A stretch of 42,618 nucleotides of DNA from Streptomyces sp. 8L (GCF_020176795.1 NZ_JAIUKE010000043.1:1-42618), one strand, 5' to 3'; shown: positions 1 to 9,096, numbered from the stretch's first letter. Made by a program: numbers and translations. The notes: generated by a model not told the origin, from the letters alone.

Positions 1-105
1 GGGGGGGGGGGGCCCCCCCCCCCCGGGGGGGGGGGGGCCGGGGGCGGGGGGGGGGGCGCGGGGGGGGCCCGGGCCCCCCCGGGGGGGCCCCCCCCCCCCC
101 CCCCC
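1..105. other. G/C-only low-complexity run, probable artefact
   Basis: This stretch holds only G and C in long homopolymers and ends in a C run against readable coding sequence. It interrupts the DAK-domain gene. It is best read as failed base calls, not genomic sequence. Confidence 0.8.
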
Positions 106-519
106 GGACGCGGCGGCCCGCGCCAGGGCGCGGGTGAGGTGTTCGGCCGCCGCGGGCGCGCCGCCGGGGCCGGGTCCCGCCGCCTCGGAGCCGCCGTCGG
201 CGAGCGTGTCCGCCATGCCGCGCAGGAACTGGGCGAGAATGGTGCCGGAGTTGCCGCGCGCGCCGATCAGAGCGCCGTGTGCCATGGCCCGTACAGCGTC
301 CTGGGGGCTGGGCCGCCCGTCGGCAGGGCCGCGTGCGGCGAAGACGGCCTCGACCGCCTGGGCCGCGGACTCGGCCGTCAGATAGAGGTTCGTCCCGGTG
401 TCGCCGTCCGCCACGGGATAGACGTTGATCGCGTCGATCTCCTCGCGGTCCCTGCCGAGGGCGTCGAGCGCCCGTGCGCACCAGGTACGCACCGCGGCGG
501 CGTCGAGGGTGTGCGGCAC
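106..519 (-). CDS. DAK2 (DhaL-like) phosphatase-domain protein, N-terminal part
   Basis: The reverse strand reads 138 codons from a GTG at 519. An AAGGAG ribosome binding site lies 8 nt upstream. The protein begins VPHTLDAAAV and carries the DAK2 signature INVYPVADGDTGTN near residues 30-43, followed by GARGNSGTILAQFLRG. These are the Asp-rich metal/nucleotide site and glycine loop of dihydroxyacetone-kinase L-type domains. Full-length family members run to about 550 residues, so most of the gene is lost in the G/C run at the window edge. In Gram-positive bacteria such proteins (YloV/FakA-like) relate to fatty acid kinases. The exact substrate here is unknown. The neighbours thiD and thiL lie downstream on the same strand. 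Confidence 0.85.
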
Positions 520-574
520 CTGCTGATCTCCTTGGCCTTGGCGCGAAAACCCGCCCGCGGACCGTCCACGGAGC

Positions 575-606
575 GCCCGGAGAACGGAATGCCCGGAGAA
601 CGGAGC
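575..606. repeat. 16-bp tandem duplication
   Basis: Two adjacent 16-nt units begin GCCCGGAGAACGGA and differ only in the last two bases. They lie in the spacer between the DAK gene and thiD. No gene is visible in the 198-bp spacer 520-717 on either strand. Confidence 0.7.
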
Positions 607-717
607 GCCCTGCGCGCGAAACGCCCGGGGAGCGGCCTTGCGGTCCTGCTCCGGGAACACTAGTCGGCGGCGGGCGGGCACCGCCGAGCCGGTCGGACCA
701 GCGGCGCACCGTCCGGG

Positions 718-1533
<816 letters not shown>

Positions 1534-1544
1534 GGCACCCGACC

Positions 1545-2510
1545 CTACTTTTCCGGGCCGTTGAAGTGGTCCCAGCCCCCCTCGCCCGTCCAGGGGGCGC
1601 CGTCGACGGTCACCTGCGGGCGCGCGGTGTGCGCCCGCACCTCGCCGATCACCTTCCACCGGGCGGGCAGTTTCACGTCGGGCGGGAAGGTCGCGACGAT
1701 CGCGTGGTCCTCGCCGCCGCTGAGCACCCAGTGCAGCGGGTCGATGCCGACGGCCTGGCCGATGTCGTTCATCTGGGAGGGGATGTCGACGAGCCCGGAG
1801 CGCAGGTCGATCCGTACGTCGCTGGCGTGGGCGATGTGCCCGAGGTCGGCGACGAGTCCGTCGCTGACGTCGGTCATGGCGGTGGCACCGAGTCCGGCCG
1901 CGGCGGGGCCCGCGTGGTAGGGCGGTTCCGGCCTGCGGTGCGCTTCGACGAAGGCGCGCGGCGAGCGGAAGCCGCGGGAGAGCACCGCGAGGCCCGCGGC
2001 CGACCAGCCGAGCCAGCCGGTGTACGCGACGACGTCGCCGGGGTGCGCGCCGGACCGCGTCACCGGTTCGTGGCCCCGCAGGTCGCCCAGCGCGGTGATG
2101 GCGATGGTGATGCAGTCGCCGCGTACGACGTCACCGCCGACGACGGCCGCGCCGGCGACCTGGCACTCGTCGCGGATGCCGTCCATCAGCTCGGTGGGCC
2201 AGGTGACGGGGAGTTGCGCGGGGACGACGAGCCCCAGCAGCAGTGCCGTGGGCACGGCGCCCATGGCCGCGATGTCGGCCAGGTTCTGTGCGGCGGACTT
2301 GCGGCCCACGTCGTACGCCGTCGACCAGTCACGGCGGAAGTGCCGCCCTTCGAGCAGCAGATCCGTACTGGCCACGACCCTGCCGTCGGGCGCGGTCACG
2401 ACCGCGGCGTCGTCGCCCGGCCCGAGCCGGACCGCCGGGGTGGTGGTGAGCCGGGACGTGAGCCTGTCGATCAGCCCGAACTCCCCCAGCTCCCCCACGG
2501 TTCCCTTCAC
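1545..2510 (-). CDS. thiL: Thiamine-monophosphate kinase ThiL
   Basis: The gene encodes 321 residues. ThiL makes thiamine diphosphate from thiamine monophosphate and ATP. Visible hallmarks are GPGDDAAVV near residue 30 (Mg-binding acidic pair), [11 protein letters not shown], a [11 protein letters not shown] helix, and the later GGD and [11 protein letters not shown] motifs of the AIR-synthase-like fold. The start is a GTG at 2510, which gives the usual opening [17 protein letters not shown] and follows a GGAGAGGAG-type ribosome binding site. It is the first gene of the thiL-thiD operon. The C-terminus ends in a Trp/Gly-rich tail just before thiD. Confidence 0.95.
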   Translation of the reverse strand: MKGTVGELGEFGLIDRLTSRLTTTPAVRLGPGDDAAVVTAPDGRVVASTDLLLEGRHFRRDWSTAYDVGRKSAAQNLADIAAMGAVPTALLLGLVVPAQLPVTWPTELMDGIRDECQVAGAAVVGGDVVRGDCITIAITALGDLRGHEPVTRSGAHPGDVVAYTGWLGWSAAGLAVLSRGFRSPRAFVEAHRRPEPPYHAGPAAAGLGATAMTDVSDGLVADLGHIAHASDVRIDLRSGLVDIPSQMNDIGQAVGIDPLHWVLSGGEDHAIVATFPPDVKLPARWKVIGEVRAHTARPQVTVDGAPWTGEGGWDHFNGPEK

Positions 2511-2740
2511 CGGGTCTCCTCTCCGCTCGTGCGCGCGGTCCGATCGCGCGCGGTCCATGTGCGCCGGGCGGCGTCCGCGGCCCGGCCTGTGCACCCGTCA
2601 CGGCCGGCGATCGCGCCAAGAGGCCAGGTCCGCCCGGCGGACGCGGGGAGCACCGGGTCTCCCCCCGGCGCGGGACGACGCGATACCGTGGCGTCCCTTC
2701 TCCCCTGGGACATGATCCTCATGGCCGCCCTGGAGGCTCC

Positions 2741-2974
2741 GTGGTACAGGCGTACATCCTCATTCAGACCGACGCGGGCAGAGCGACGTCGGTCGCCGAG
2801 ACCATTTCCGTGTTCGACGGCGTGATACAGGCCGAGGACGTCACCGGCCCCTACGACGTGATCGTGCGCGCCCGTGCCGACACGGTCGACGAACTGGGCC
2901 GCATGGTCGTCGCCAAGATCCAGCGGGTGGAGGGCATCACCCGTACTCTGACCTGTCCGGTCGTGCATCTGTAG
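2741..2974 (+). CDS. Stand-alone Lrp/AsnC ligand-binding (RAM) domain protein
   Basis: This is a 77-residue protein starting at GTG 2741, with TGGAGG about 4 nt upstream. It consists only of the beta-alpha-beta ligand-binding domain of Lrp/AsnC regulators (VQAYILIQTDAGR, GPYDVIVRARADTVDEL, VEGITRTLTCPVV). It has no helix-turn-helix. Such single-domain proteins form Lrp-like oligomers and may sense small ligands or co-assemble with full-length regulators. It sits between thiL (divergent) and the DUF3515 gene (same strand, 19 nt downstream). The ligand is unknown. Confidence 0.9.
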   Translation: MVQAYILIQTDAGRATSVAETISVFDGVIQAEDVTGPYDVIVRARADTVDELGRMVVAKIQRVEGITRTLTCPVVHL

Positions 2975-2981
2975 CCCCGTC

Positions 2982-2987
2982 TACGCT
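2982..2987 (+). promoter_or_regulatory. Candidate -10 element of a leaderless promoter (DUF3515 gene)
   Basis: TACGCT lies exactly 6 nt before the GTG start at 2994, and no Shine-Dalgarno is present. The TANNNT-N6-start layout fits transcription beginning at or next to the start codon. No clear -35 box is visible. Confidence 0.5.
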
Positions 2988-2993
2988 TGGCCG

Positions 2994-3497
2994 GTGACAC
3001 CTTTCCGCCGAAGGCGCCCCGGGCGCAGGCTACCGGGCCCTCTCCTCTTGTCGTTGCCCGCCGTCGCCGTGCTGTGCGCCGCGGGCTGTTCCGGTTCGGG
3101 CTCCGCACCGAAGGTCGCGGTGCCCGAACCGCCCCGGGACCAGGCGGCGGTGTGCAAGGCCCTGCACAAGAAGCTCCCCGCGAAGGTCGGCGGGCAGGAC
3201 CGGCGGGACCCGGAGCCGAGTTCGGACCTCACGGCGGGGTGGGGCTCGGGGGACGCCTCGATCGTCCTGCGCTGCGGGATCGCGCGGCCGAAGGAGATGA
3301 GCGACCCGCGGTCCGAGGCCGTGGACGCGGACGGCGTGAACTGGCTCGTCCAGCAGTCGTCGTCGGGCCAGACGTTCACGACCACGTACCGCAGTGCGTA
3401 CGTCGAGGTCACCATGGGCGCGAAGTTCGCCCAGGACGGCACGCCGATCGCCCAGTTCGCGGGGGCGGTGAAGAAGACCGACCCGTCGACGCTGTGA
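2994..3497 (+). CDS. DUF3515-family putative lipoprotein
   Basis: The protein has 167 residues and starts at GTG 2994. The N-terminus has a twin of basic stretches, then a hydrophobic core (LLLSLPAVAVLCAAGC), ending in a lipobox-like AAGC with Cys near residue 32. Export and lipidation are therefore likely. The mature part has two further Cys residues (AAVCKALHKKLP and IVLRCGIARP) that could form a disulfide, and it matches the DUF3515 pattern of actinobacteria. It is convergent with ddl, a neighbourhood I recall as conserved in Streptomyces. Function is unknown; a cell-envelope role is inference from location and context. Confidence 0.8.
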   Translation: MTPFRRRRPGRRLPGPLLLSLPAVAVLCAAGCSGSGSAPKVAVPEPPRDQAAVCKALHKKLPAKVGGQDRRDPEPSSDLTAGWGSGDASIVLRCGIARPKEMSDPRSEAVDADGVNWLVQQSSSGQTFTTTYRSAYVEVTMGAKFAQDGTPIAQFAGAVKKTDPSTL

Positions 3498-3693
3498 CCG
3501 TACGGGCGACCCGGGAGACACACGCGACGCACGGCGGCGGATTCCCTGCGTACGCCGGCGCGACAGCGCCACCCCGTACGCCGTCCCGGCCCGTCGGAAA
3601 CCTGGGGCGGCGGCACGGGCAGGGGCGGTGGACACCGGCAGGACGGCCGGGGAGCACCGCCCCGCACCCCGCCCGGCCGAGGCGTCCGGGTCC

Positions 3694-4851
3694 TCAGCGC
3701 AGTCCGGTCGAGCGCCGCAGCGCCGCCCGGATCAGCAGGTCCACGAGTTCCGCGTAGCCGACGCCCGTCTCCTGCCACATGCGCGGGAACATCGAGATGG
3801 GCGTGAAGCCGGGCATGGTGTTGATCTCGTTGATGACGAACTCGCCGTCGTCGGTGAGGAAGAAGTCCGCGCGCACCAGGCCCTCGCAGGACGCGGCCTC
3901 GAAGGCCTCCACCGCGAGCCGCCGCACCTCGGCCGTCTGCTCCTCGGTGAGCGGCGCGGGCACGATCCCGGGCGCCGCGTCGATGTACTTCGCCTCGAAG
4001 TCGTAGAAGTCGTGCGCGGTGACGGGCGGGATCTCCGCCGGCAGGCTCGCTCGCGGGCCGTCCTCGAACTCCAGCACGCCGCACTCGATCTCGCGGCCCC
4101 GCAGGAGCGACTCCACCAGCACCTTGGGGTCGTGGCGGCGGGCCTCGGCCAGCGCCTCGTCCAGGTCCTCGAAGCCGTCGACCTTGCTGATGCCGACGGA
4201 CGAGCCGCCGCGCGCGGGCTTCACGAACAGCGGCCAGCCGTGCTCCGCCGCGAAGTCCACGATGCGGCGGCGGGCGTCCTCCTCGCCGTTGTCCCACTCC
4301 CGGGGCCTGATCACCAGATACGGGCCGACGCGCAGCCCGAACGAGGTGAAGACCCGCTTCATGTACTCCTTGTCCTGGCCGACCGCCGAGGCGAGGACAC
4401 CCGCTCCGACATAGGGCACCCCCGCGAGTTCCAGCAGGCCCTGGAGGGTGCCGTCCTCGCCGTAGGGGCCGTGCAGCATCGGGAAGACCACGTCGACGTC
4501 GCCCAGCGCCTTGGGCACGGAGCCCGGTTCGCTGTAGACGACCTCGCGGTTGCCGGGCGCCACGGAGAGCACCACGTCGCCCTCGGTGGACTCGGCGATC
4601 TGCTCGACGCTGGGCAGCGACCGGCCCGCGATGGCCATCCGCCCGGGATCGTCGGCGGTCAGCGCCCAGCGGCCGTCGGTGGTGATGCCGATGGGCAGGA
4701 CGTCGTACGTGTCGCGGTCGATGGCGGCGAGCAACGCTCCCGCGGTGACGACGGAGATGCCGTGCTCGGAGCTGCGGCCCCCGAACACGACGGCGACGCG
4801 CGGCTTGCGGGGCGGCCGCTCAGGGCTCTGGGAGGGGTTCAGGCTGCTCAT
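3694..4851 (-). CDS. ddl: D-alanine--D-alanine ligase
   Basis: The protein has 385 residues. It joins two D-alanines with ATP for peptidoglycan precursor synthesis. ATP-grasp features are present: RVAVVFGGRSSEHGISV at residues 18-34 with the substrate-binding Glu29, HGPYGEDGTLQG, PLFVKPARGGSSVGI, and the Mg-binding FVINEINTMPGFTPISM near the C-terminus. Tyr of GPYGEDG, not Phe, indicates a D-Ala-specific ligase; VanA-type D-Lac ligases differ there. The ATG at 4851 (MSSLNPSQ) matches the family opening. No Shine-Dalgarno is evident; a TACCCT hexamer lies 9 nt upstream, so the leader may be very short. An in-frame ATG at 4875 is a weaker alternative. Confidence 0.95.
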   Translation of the reverse strand: MSSLNPSQSPERPPRKPRVAVVFGGRSSEHGISVVTAGALLAAIDRDTYDVLPIGITTDGRWALTADDPGRMAIAGRSLPSVEQIAESTEGDVVLSVAPGNREVVYSEPGSVPKALGDVDVVFPMLHGPYGEDGTLQGLLELAGVPYVGAGVLASAVGQDKEYMKRVFTSFGLRVGPYLVIRPREWDNGEEDARRRIVDFAAEHGWPLFVKPARGGSSVGISKVDGFEDLDEALAEARRHDPKVLVESLLRGREIECGVLEFEDGPRASLPAEIPPVTAHDFYDFEAKYIDAAPGIVPAPLTEEQTAEVRRLAVEAFEAASCEGLVRADFFLTDDGEFVINEINTMPGFTPISMFPRMWQETGVGYAELVDLLIRAALRRSTGLR

Positions 4852-4943
4852 ATCGCGATGAGGGTACCCGCACATCCGGCCCAGGTCAGCGGCCGAGGGC
4901 CGGTTCGGCGCGCCTCGGCGCCTCCGCCCGCGCGCGGCGCTAC

Positions 4944-5945
4944 TCAGAGCCGTTCGGACTTGGCGCTGCGTGACATGAGGTCCTTGAGCGCGGCGAGCGG
5001 CGACTTGCCGTTGTGGACGATGTCCACGATGGTCTCGGTGATCGGCATCTCGACGCCGTGGCGGCGTGCGAGGTCGAGCACGGACTCGCAGGACTTGACG
5101 CCCTCAGCGGTCTGCCTGGTGGCCGCGATGGTCTCCTCCAGCGTCATGCCGCGCCCGAGGTTGAGGCCGAAGGTGTGGTTGCGCGAGAGCGGCGAGGAGC
5201 AGGTGGCGATGAGGTCGCCCATGCCCGCGAGGCCGGAGAAGGTGTGCGGGTCGGCGCCCATGGCGAGGCCGAGCCTGCTGGTCTCGGCGAGCCCCCGCGT
5301 CATCAGGGACGCCTTGGTGTTGTCGCCGAACTCCATGCCGTCCGCGATGCCGACGGCGAGGCCGATGACGTTCTTGACCGCGCCGCCGAGTTCGCAGCCG
5401 ACGACGTCGGTGTTGGTGTACGGGCGGTAGTACGCGGTGTGGCAGGCGGCCTGGAGGCGGCGGGCGACCGACTCGTCCTCGCAGGCGACGACGGCGGCGG
5501 CCGGTGTGCGGGCGGCGATCTCCATCGCGAGGTTGGGCCCGGTGACGACGGCGACCCGCTCGGCGGGCGCCTTGGCCACCTCCTCGACGACCTCGCTCAT
5601 CCGCTTGGCGGTGCCGAGTTCGACGCCTTTCATCAGCGAGACGAGGACGGTGTCGGCGGGCAGGTCCCGCGCCCAGACGGCGAGGTTGGCCCGCAGCGTC
5701 TGGGAGGGCACGCACAGCACGGTGAACTCGGCGTCGCGGGCGGCCTCGGCCGGGTCGCAGGTGGCGCGCACCCCCGCGGGCAGCCGGACCCCCGGCAGGT
5801 ATTCCGGGTTGGTACGGGTGGTGTTGATGGTCTCGGCGATGTCCGCGCGGCGCGCGCAGAGCGTCACCTCGCATCCCGCGTCGGCGAGGATCATGGCGAA
5901 TGCCGTGCCCCACGAACCGGTTCCGAAGACGGCGACCCTGGTCAC
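4944..5945 (-). CDS. gpsA: NAD(P)-dependent glycerol-3-phosphate dehydrogenase
   Basis: The protein has 333 residues. GpsA reduces dihydroxyacetone phosphate to sn-glycerol-3-phosphate, the phospholipid backbone. The Rossmann motif VAVFGTGSWGTA lies at residues 4-15. Downstream are SLMKGVELGT, VTGPNLAMEIA and the catalytic-lysine segment ELGGAVKNVIGLAVG. The GTG start at 5945 overlaps the plsC stop (GTGA), with an AAGGGA site upstream, so the genes are translationally coupled. PlsC plus GpsA supply consecutive steps toward phosphatidic acid. An overlapping longer frame upstream is plsC sequence in another frame. Confidence 0.95.
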   Translation of the reverse strand: MTRVAVFGTGSWGTAFAMILADAGCEVTLCARRADIAETINTTRTNPEYLPGVRLPAGVRATCDPAEAARDAEFTVLCVPSQTLRANLAVWARDLPADTVLVSLMKGVELGTAKRMSEVVEEVAKAPAERVAVVTGPNLAMEIAARTPAAAVVACEDESVARRLQAACHTAYYRPYTNTDVVGCELGGAVKNVIGLAVGIADGMEFGDNTKASLMTRGLAETSRLGLAMGADPHTFSGLAGMGDLIATCSSPLSRNHTFGLNLGRGMTLEETIAATRQTAEGVKSCESVLDLARRHGVEMPITETIVDIVHNGKSPLAALKDLMSRSAKSERL

Positions 5946-6730
5946 GTTGTTCCCTTGTCCTCTTCCAGCTCCGCCGGGGCGGAGTCGTGCTCTGCCACCG
6001 GGGCGGACTTGCGCCGCTCCAGCGCCCGTGCTCTGCGCGGATCGTACGGCACCTCCGGCGCGGGCTCGCCGCGCAACTGGACGAGCAGCTCGGTGATCGC
6101 GGCCATGATGACCTCGGTGGCCTCGCGCAGCAGGTCCTGGGTGATGGCCCGGCCGTAGAAGGCCGACAGGTCCACCGGGGTTCCGACGAGGACGCGGTGG
6201 GTCTTGCGGGGGAAGAGGGACGCCTTCTTGGAGTAGGGCGGCAGCAGTTCGTTCGCGCCCCACTGGGCGATGGGCACGACCGGGCACTTGGTCTGGAGCG
6301 CGACGCGCGCGGCGCCCGTCCTCGCGGTCATCGGCCACTGGTCGGGGTCGCGGGTGAGGGTGCCCTCGGGGTAGAACGCGACGCACTCGCCGCGTTCCAC
6401 GGCGTCCATGGCGGCGCGGAACGCGCCCCGCGCGTCGGTCGAGTCGCGGTACACCGGGATCTGCCCGCTGCCGCGCATCACGGCCCCGACGAAGCCGTCG
6501 GTGAACAGGGAGCTCTTGGCGAGGAATCTCGGCACACGTCCGGTGTTGTACTGGAAATGGCCGTAGGCAAAGGGATCGAGATGCGAATTGTGGTTCACCA
6601 CGGTGATGAATCCGCCGTCCGCCGGAATGTTCTCCGCACCCCGCCAGTCCCGCTTGAACAGAAGGATGAGCGGCGGTTTCGCCAGCACTGCGGCAAGGTG
6701 GTACCAGAAGCCGACTTTTCGGCGGGACAC
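5942..6730 (-). CDS. plsC: 1-acyl-sn-glycerol-3-phosphate acyltransferase (PlsC family)
   Basis: The protein has 262 residues. It transfers an acyl chain to lysophosphatidic acid at the membrane. The HX4D catalytic motif is in VVNHNSHLDPFAYG, and the substrate-binding motif is CVAFYPEGTLTRDPDQW. A hydrophobic amphipathic N-terminus (YHLAAVLAKPPLILLF) suits membrane attachment. The GTG start at 6730 follows AGGAAGG by about 7 nt. The C-terminal 40 residues are charged and probably disordered. The gene is divergent from cofC and its stop overlaps the gpsA start. Confidence 0.92.
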   Translation of the reverse strand: MSRRKVGFWYHLAAVLAKPPLILLFKRDWRGAENIPADGGFITVVNHNSHLDPFAYGHFQYNTGRVPRFLAKSSLFTDGFVGAVMRGSGQIPVYRDSTDARGAFRAAMDAVERGECVAFYPEGTLTRDPDQWPMTARTGAARVALQTKCPVVPIAQWGANELLPPYSKKASLFPRKTHRVLVGTPVDLSAFYGRAITQDLLREATEVIMAAITELLVQLRGEPAPEVPYDPRRARALERRKSAPVAEHDSAPAELEEDKGTT

Positions 6731-6907
6731 GCGGACACCTTCCTGATGGCCTGCCCGGCTCGGTGCCCGGCTGCTGGGGGTCAAGTGTCGCCCCGAGCCC
6801 CTGGTCTGTCGAGCACACCGTACGCCCGGGTCGCGGGGACGCGGCGGCCCGCGGGGGCCCGGTCGCGTCAGAATGAAAGGCAGTCTCACGAGGACGGGGA
6901 GCCCGCC

Positions 6908-7567
6908 ACGAACACCGATCCGACGGCCGGATGGTCCCTGGTCGTCCCGTTGAAACCCTTGGGGCGCGCGAAAAGCAGGCTCGCGCCCGCGGCCGACGCC
7001 TCGCAGCGCCCCCGGCTCGCCCTGGCGTTCGCGCAGGACACGGTGGCCGCCGCGCTCGCCGCCGAGAGCGTGCGGAATGTGGTGGTCGTCACCGACGATC
7101 CGGGCGCCGGGGCCGCGCTGGCCGCGCTGGGGGCGCGTGTCGTGCCGGACTCCCCCGCCGCCGGGCTGAACGCGGCGCTCGCGCACGGCGCCCGGGCGGC
7201 CGGTGCGGCGCGTCCCGGCGGGCGGGTCGCGGCGCTGAACGCGGACCTCCCGGCGCTCCGGCCGGCCGAACTGGCCCGGGTACTGCGCCATGCCGCAGCG
7301 TTTCCGCGTGCTTTCCTCACAGACGCGGCGGGAATCGGCACGACGCTGCTGACCGCGGGCCCCGGTATGGAATTGCGCCCCGCGTTCGGAGGGCCTTCCC
7401 GGCTGCGCCACCGTGCGGGCGGCGCGGTGGAAATCCCGCTGTCCGGCGTGGATTCCGTACGGCAGGACGTGGACACCGCGTCCGATCTGCGGACGGCGGC
7501 GGCGCTGGGGCTCGGCCCGCACTCGGCGCGGGTGTACGCGGCGCTGTCGCCGCTCATGTCGCCGTAG
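6908..7567 (+). CDS. cofC: 2-phospho-L-lactate guanylyltransferase CofC (apparent ACG start)
   Basis: The reading frame gives about 219 residues. CofC activates phospholactate (or phosphoenolpyruvate) with GTP in coenzyme F420 biosynthesis. Family motifs are WSLVVPLKPLGRAKSRLAP near residues 8-26 (nucleotide binding), VVVVTDDPG, LNADLPALRPAEL and GIGTTLLTA. The start is odd. No in-frame ATG, GTG or TTG lies close upstream of the conserved N-terminus. A GGGGAG sequence ends 5 nt before an ACG at 6908, which gives the expected length. ACG is rare as a start, so either initiation is non-canonical or the base is miscalled. In-frame ATG at about 6746 and GTG near 6786 would add long unconserved sequence. 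Confidence 0.85.
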   Translation, partial: TNTDPTAGWSLVVPLKPLGRAKSRLAPAADASQRPRLALAFAQDTVAAALAAESVRNVVVVTDDPGAGAALAALGARVVPDSPAAGLNAALAHGARAAGAARPGGRVAALNADLPALRPAELARVLRHAAAFPRAFLTDAAGIGTTLLTAGPGMELRPAFGGPSRLRHRAGGAVEIPLSGVDSVRQDVDTASDLRTAAALGLGPHSARVYAALSPLMSP

Positions 7568-7632
7568 CGGCGCCGCGGGCGGCGGTCCCCGGGATGGGGG
7601 CGCGACGGAGGGCGGGAGTACGGGCGTGCGGT

Positions 7633-7638
7633 TACGCT
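7633..7638 (+). promoter_or_regulatory. Candidate -10 element of a leaderless promoter
   Basis: TACGCT lies exactly 6 nt before the ATG at 7645. It has the same hexamer and spacing as the site at 2982. No Shine-Dalgarno is present. Confidence 0.5.
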
Positions 7639-7644
7639 GCGGGC

Positions 7645-7854
7645 ATGCAGGCGACCGCGTACACCTACGTTCCCGAGACCCGCAGCGGCAGTGTGCTGCT
7701 CGACGACGGCACCCCGGTCGAGTTCGGCGCGGACGCGTTCGACGCGGGCGGCCTGCGGATGCTGCGGCCCGGGCAGCGGGTGCGGATCGAGACGGAGGAC
7801 CGGGGCGAGGGCGAGGGCCCGAGGATCACGCTGGTGACGCTGCACACCTTCTGA
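7645..7854 (+). CDS. Small OB-fold / cold-shock-like protein
   Basis: The protein has 69 residues and begins MQATAYTYVPETRSGSVLLDDG. The pattern GSVLLDDGTPVEFGADAF...LRPGQRVRIETE resembles the second half of cold-shock domains (gly-val-leu strand, then a PGQRVRIE strand). The aromatic RNP1/RNP2 motifs of classic Csp proteins are not obvious, so nucleic acid binding is uncertain. It follows cofC by 77 nt on the same strand but has its own leaderless-type promoter. The downstream terminator region is lost in a G/C run. Confidence 0.75.
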   Translation: MQATAYTYVPETRSGSVLLDDGTPVEFGADAFDAGGLRMLRPGQRVRIETEDRGEGEGPRITLVTLHTF

Positions 7855-7897
7855 CGTCCGCGCCCTGCCGCCGTACTCGCCGGGCCGGACGCGCCGC

Positions 7898-8061
7898 GGG
7901 GGGGGGGGGGGGCCGCGGGGGGGGCGGGGGGCCGGGGGGGGGCGGGGGGGGGGCCCGGGGCCCCCGGGGGGCCCCCCCCCCCCCCCCCGCCCGCCCCCCC
8001 CGCCCCCCCCCCGCCGCGGGCCCCCCCCCGCGGGGGGGGGGCCCCCCGGGGGGCCCCCGGC
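7898..8061. other. Internal G-run/C-run block, probable assembly artefact
   Basis: Readable sequence ends in long G runs from the left, and C runs lead into readable sequence on the right. The block sits between convergent genes (7854 plus strand, 8110 minus strand), where a strong hairpin terminator would be expected. It probably joins two contigs by uncalled bases. Confidence 0.75.
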
Positions 8062-8109
8062 CCCGGCGTGGACGCGGCCGTTGCCGCCGCTGGATCGTGC
8101 GTGTGGTGC

Positions 8110-8721
8110 TTACTTGCTCCTGGAAGCGGCCTTCTTCGCGGTGGTGCGCGAGGCGGCCTTGCGCGCGGGCGCCTTCTTGGCGGGGGCGGTCTTCTTCGCG
8201 GTGCCCGTGGCCTTCTTGGCGGTGGCCTTCTTCGTCGTGGCGGTGGCCTTCTTCGCCGTCGACTTCTTGGCCGGTGCCGTCTTCTTGGCGGCCGTCTTCT
8301 TCGCGGTCGCGGCCTTCTTCGCCGTGGTCTTCTTGGCGGTGGCCTTCTTGGCGGCGGCCTTGGCCGTCGTACGGGTGGAAGCGCCGCCGGAGAGGCTGCC
8401 CTTGGGCGCCTTCTTCACCGCGACCTCGCCGCCCTTGGGGAGCTTCTTCGAGCCGCTGACGAGGTCCTTGAAGCCCTGGCCGGCCCGGAAGCGCGGCACC
8501 GACGTCTTCTTGACCCGCACCCGCTCACCCGTCTGCGGGTTGCGCGCGTAGCGGGCCGGGCGGTCCACCTTCTCGAACGAGCCGAAGCCCGTGACCGACA
8601 CACGGTCGCCGCTCACGGTGGCGCGGACGATCGCGTCGAGTACCGCGTCCACCGCTTCCGCGGCCTGCTGGCGACCGCCGAGCTTGTCCGCAATCGCTTC
8701 TACGAGCTGAGCCTTGTTCAC
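8110..8721 (-). CDS. hupS: HupS, HU nucleoid protein with lysine-rich C-terminal tail
   Basis: The protein has 203 residues. Residues 1-93 form an HU domain (NKAQLVEAIADKLGG, VTGFGSFEKVDRPARYARNPQTG, KKTSVPRFRAGQGFKDLV). Residues 100-203 form a histone H1-like tail of KKATAKK/KKTAAKK repeats. This two-part architecture is the actinobacterial HupS type; in Streptomyces HupS compacts chromosomes in spores. The GTG start at 8721 follows GAAGGGGAAGAC. A good vegetative-type promoter lies at 8773-8801, giving a leader of about 45 nt. The repeat-rich tail is encoded with few frameshift-prone homopolymers and reads open throughout. Confidence 0.95.
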   Translation of the reverse strand: MNKAQLVEAIADKLGGRQQAAEAVDAVLDAIVRATVSGDRVSVTGFGSFEKVDRPARYARNPQTGERVRVKKTSVPRFRAGQGFKDLVSGSKKLPKGGEVAVKKAPKGSLSGGASTRTTAKAAAKKATAKKTTAKKAATAKKTAAKKTAPAKKSTAKKATATTKKATAKKATGTAKKTAPAKKAPARKAASRTTAKKAASRSK

Positions 8722-8772
8722 GTCTTCCCCTTCGGAGACATTGCCAGAACGAATGTGTTCAAGCCTTTTCGC

Positions 8773-8801
8773 ACGTTAGGCAGATATATACCGCAAATCA
8801 A
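8773..8801 (-). promoter_or_regulatory. Candidate hupS promoter
   Basis: On the reverse strand, TTGATT (-35, 8796-8801), a 17-bp spacer and TAACGT (-10, 8773-8778) precede the hupS GTG by about 50 nt. The spacer includes an AT-rich TATATA. This matches a housekeeping (HrdB-type) promoter. Confidence 0.55.
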
Positions 8802-8862
8802 ACACGAAACGGGCTAATCACCCTAGTGCCGCAACGAAGTCGACCCGGCGGTCTTCCACCGG

Positions 8863-9090
8863 TCAGTCCCCTTCCGGAAAACGACCCTCGTCGAGATCCG
8901 TCAGAAGACGGTCGAGGCGCCGTGCGGCTTCCGGGAGATCATGCTTCGCCGCAGCCGTGATGACCAGCAGCTTCCGTGAGAGCGCCATGCGTACGCCCTC
9001 CGCGACTTGCAGTTCGCGCACTCTTGTGTGCGCTTCTTTCAGTTGTCCGGCGACCAACTCGTAGAGTCCGAGTTGGCTGTCGCGTTCCAT
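8863..9090 (-). CDS. Small coiled-coil hypothetical protein
   Basis: The protein has 75 residues and begins MERDSQLGLYELVAGQLKEAH. It is predicted almost entirely helical, with heptad-like spacing (AGQLKEAHTRVRELQVAEGV), and ends in an acidic EGRFPEGD. I recognise it only as a conserved neighbour of hupS in Streptomyces (from memory, not searched). The ATG at 9090 is preferred because upstream in-frame sequence runs through the leuCD terminator hairpin. No Shine-Dalgarno is present; a CACAAT hexamer lies 6 nt upstream. Confidence 0.7.
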   Translation of the reverse strand: MERDSQLGLYELVAGQLKEAHTRVRELQVAEGVRMALSRKLLVITAAAKHDLPEAARRLDRLLTDLDEGRFPEGD

Positions 9091-9096
9091 GCACCG

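Noticed and set aside
134-663. Plus-strand frames overlapping the DAK-domain gene
   Set aside because: The reverse strand encodes an unmistakable DAK2 motif with a good ribosome site, so the plus-strand frames are shadows.
3628-5430. 600-codon plus-strand frame opposite ddl and gpsA
   Set aside because: It runs across two confident reverse-strand genes and shows only shadow-type composition.
8068-8817. Plus-strand frame opposite hupS rich in Gly/Arg/Leu
   Set aside because: It is the antisense of the Lys/Ala repeat tail of HupS.
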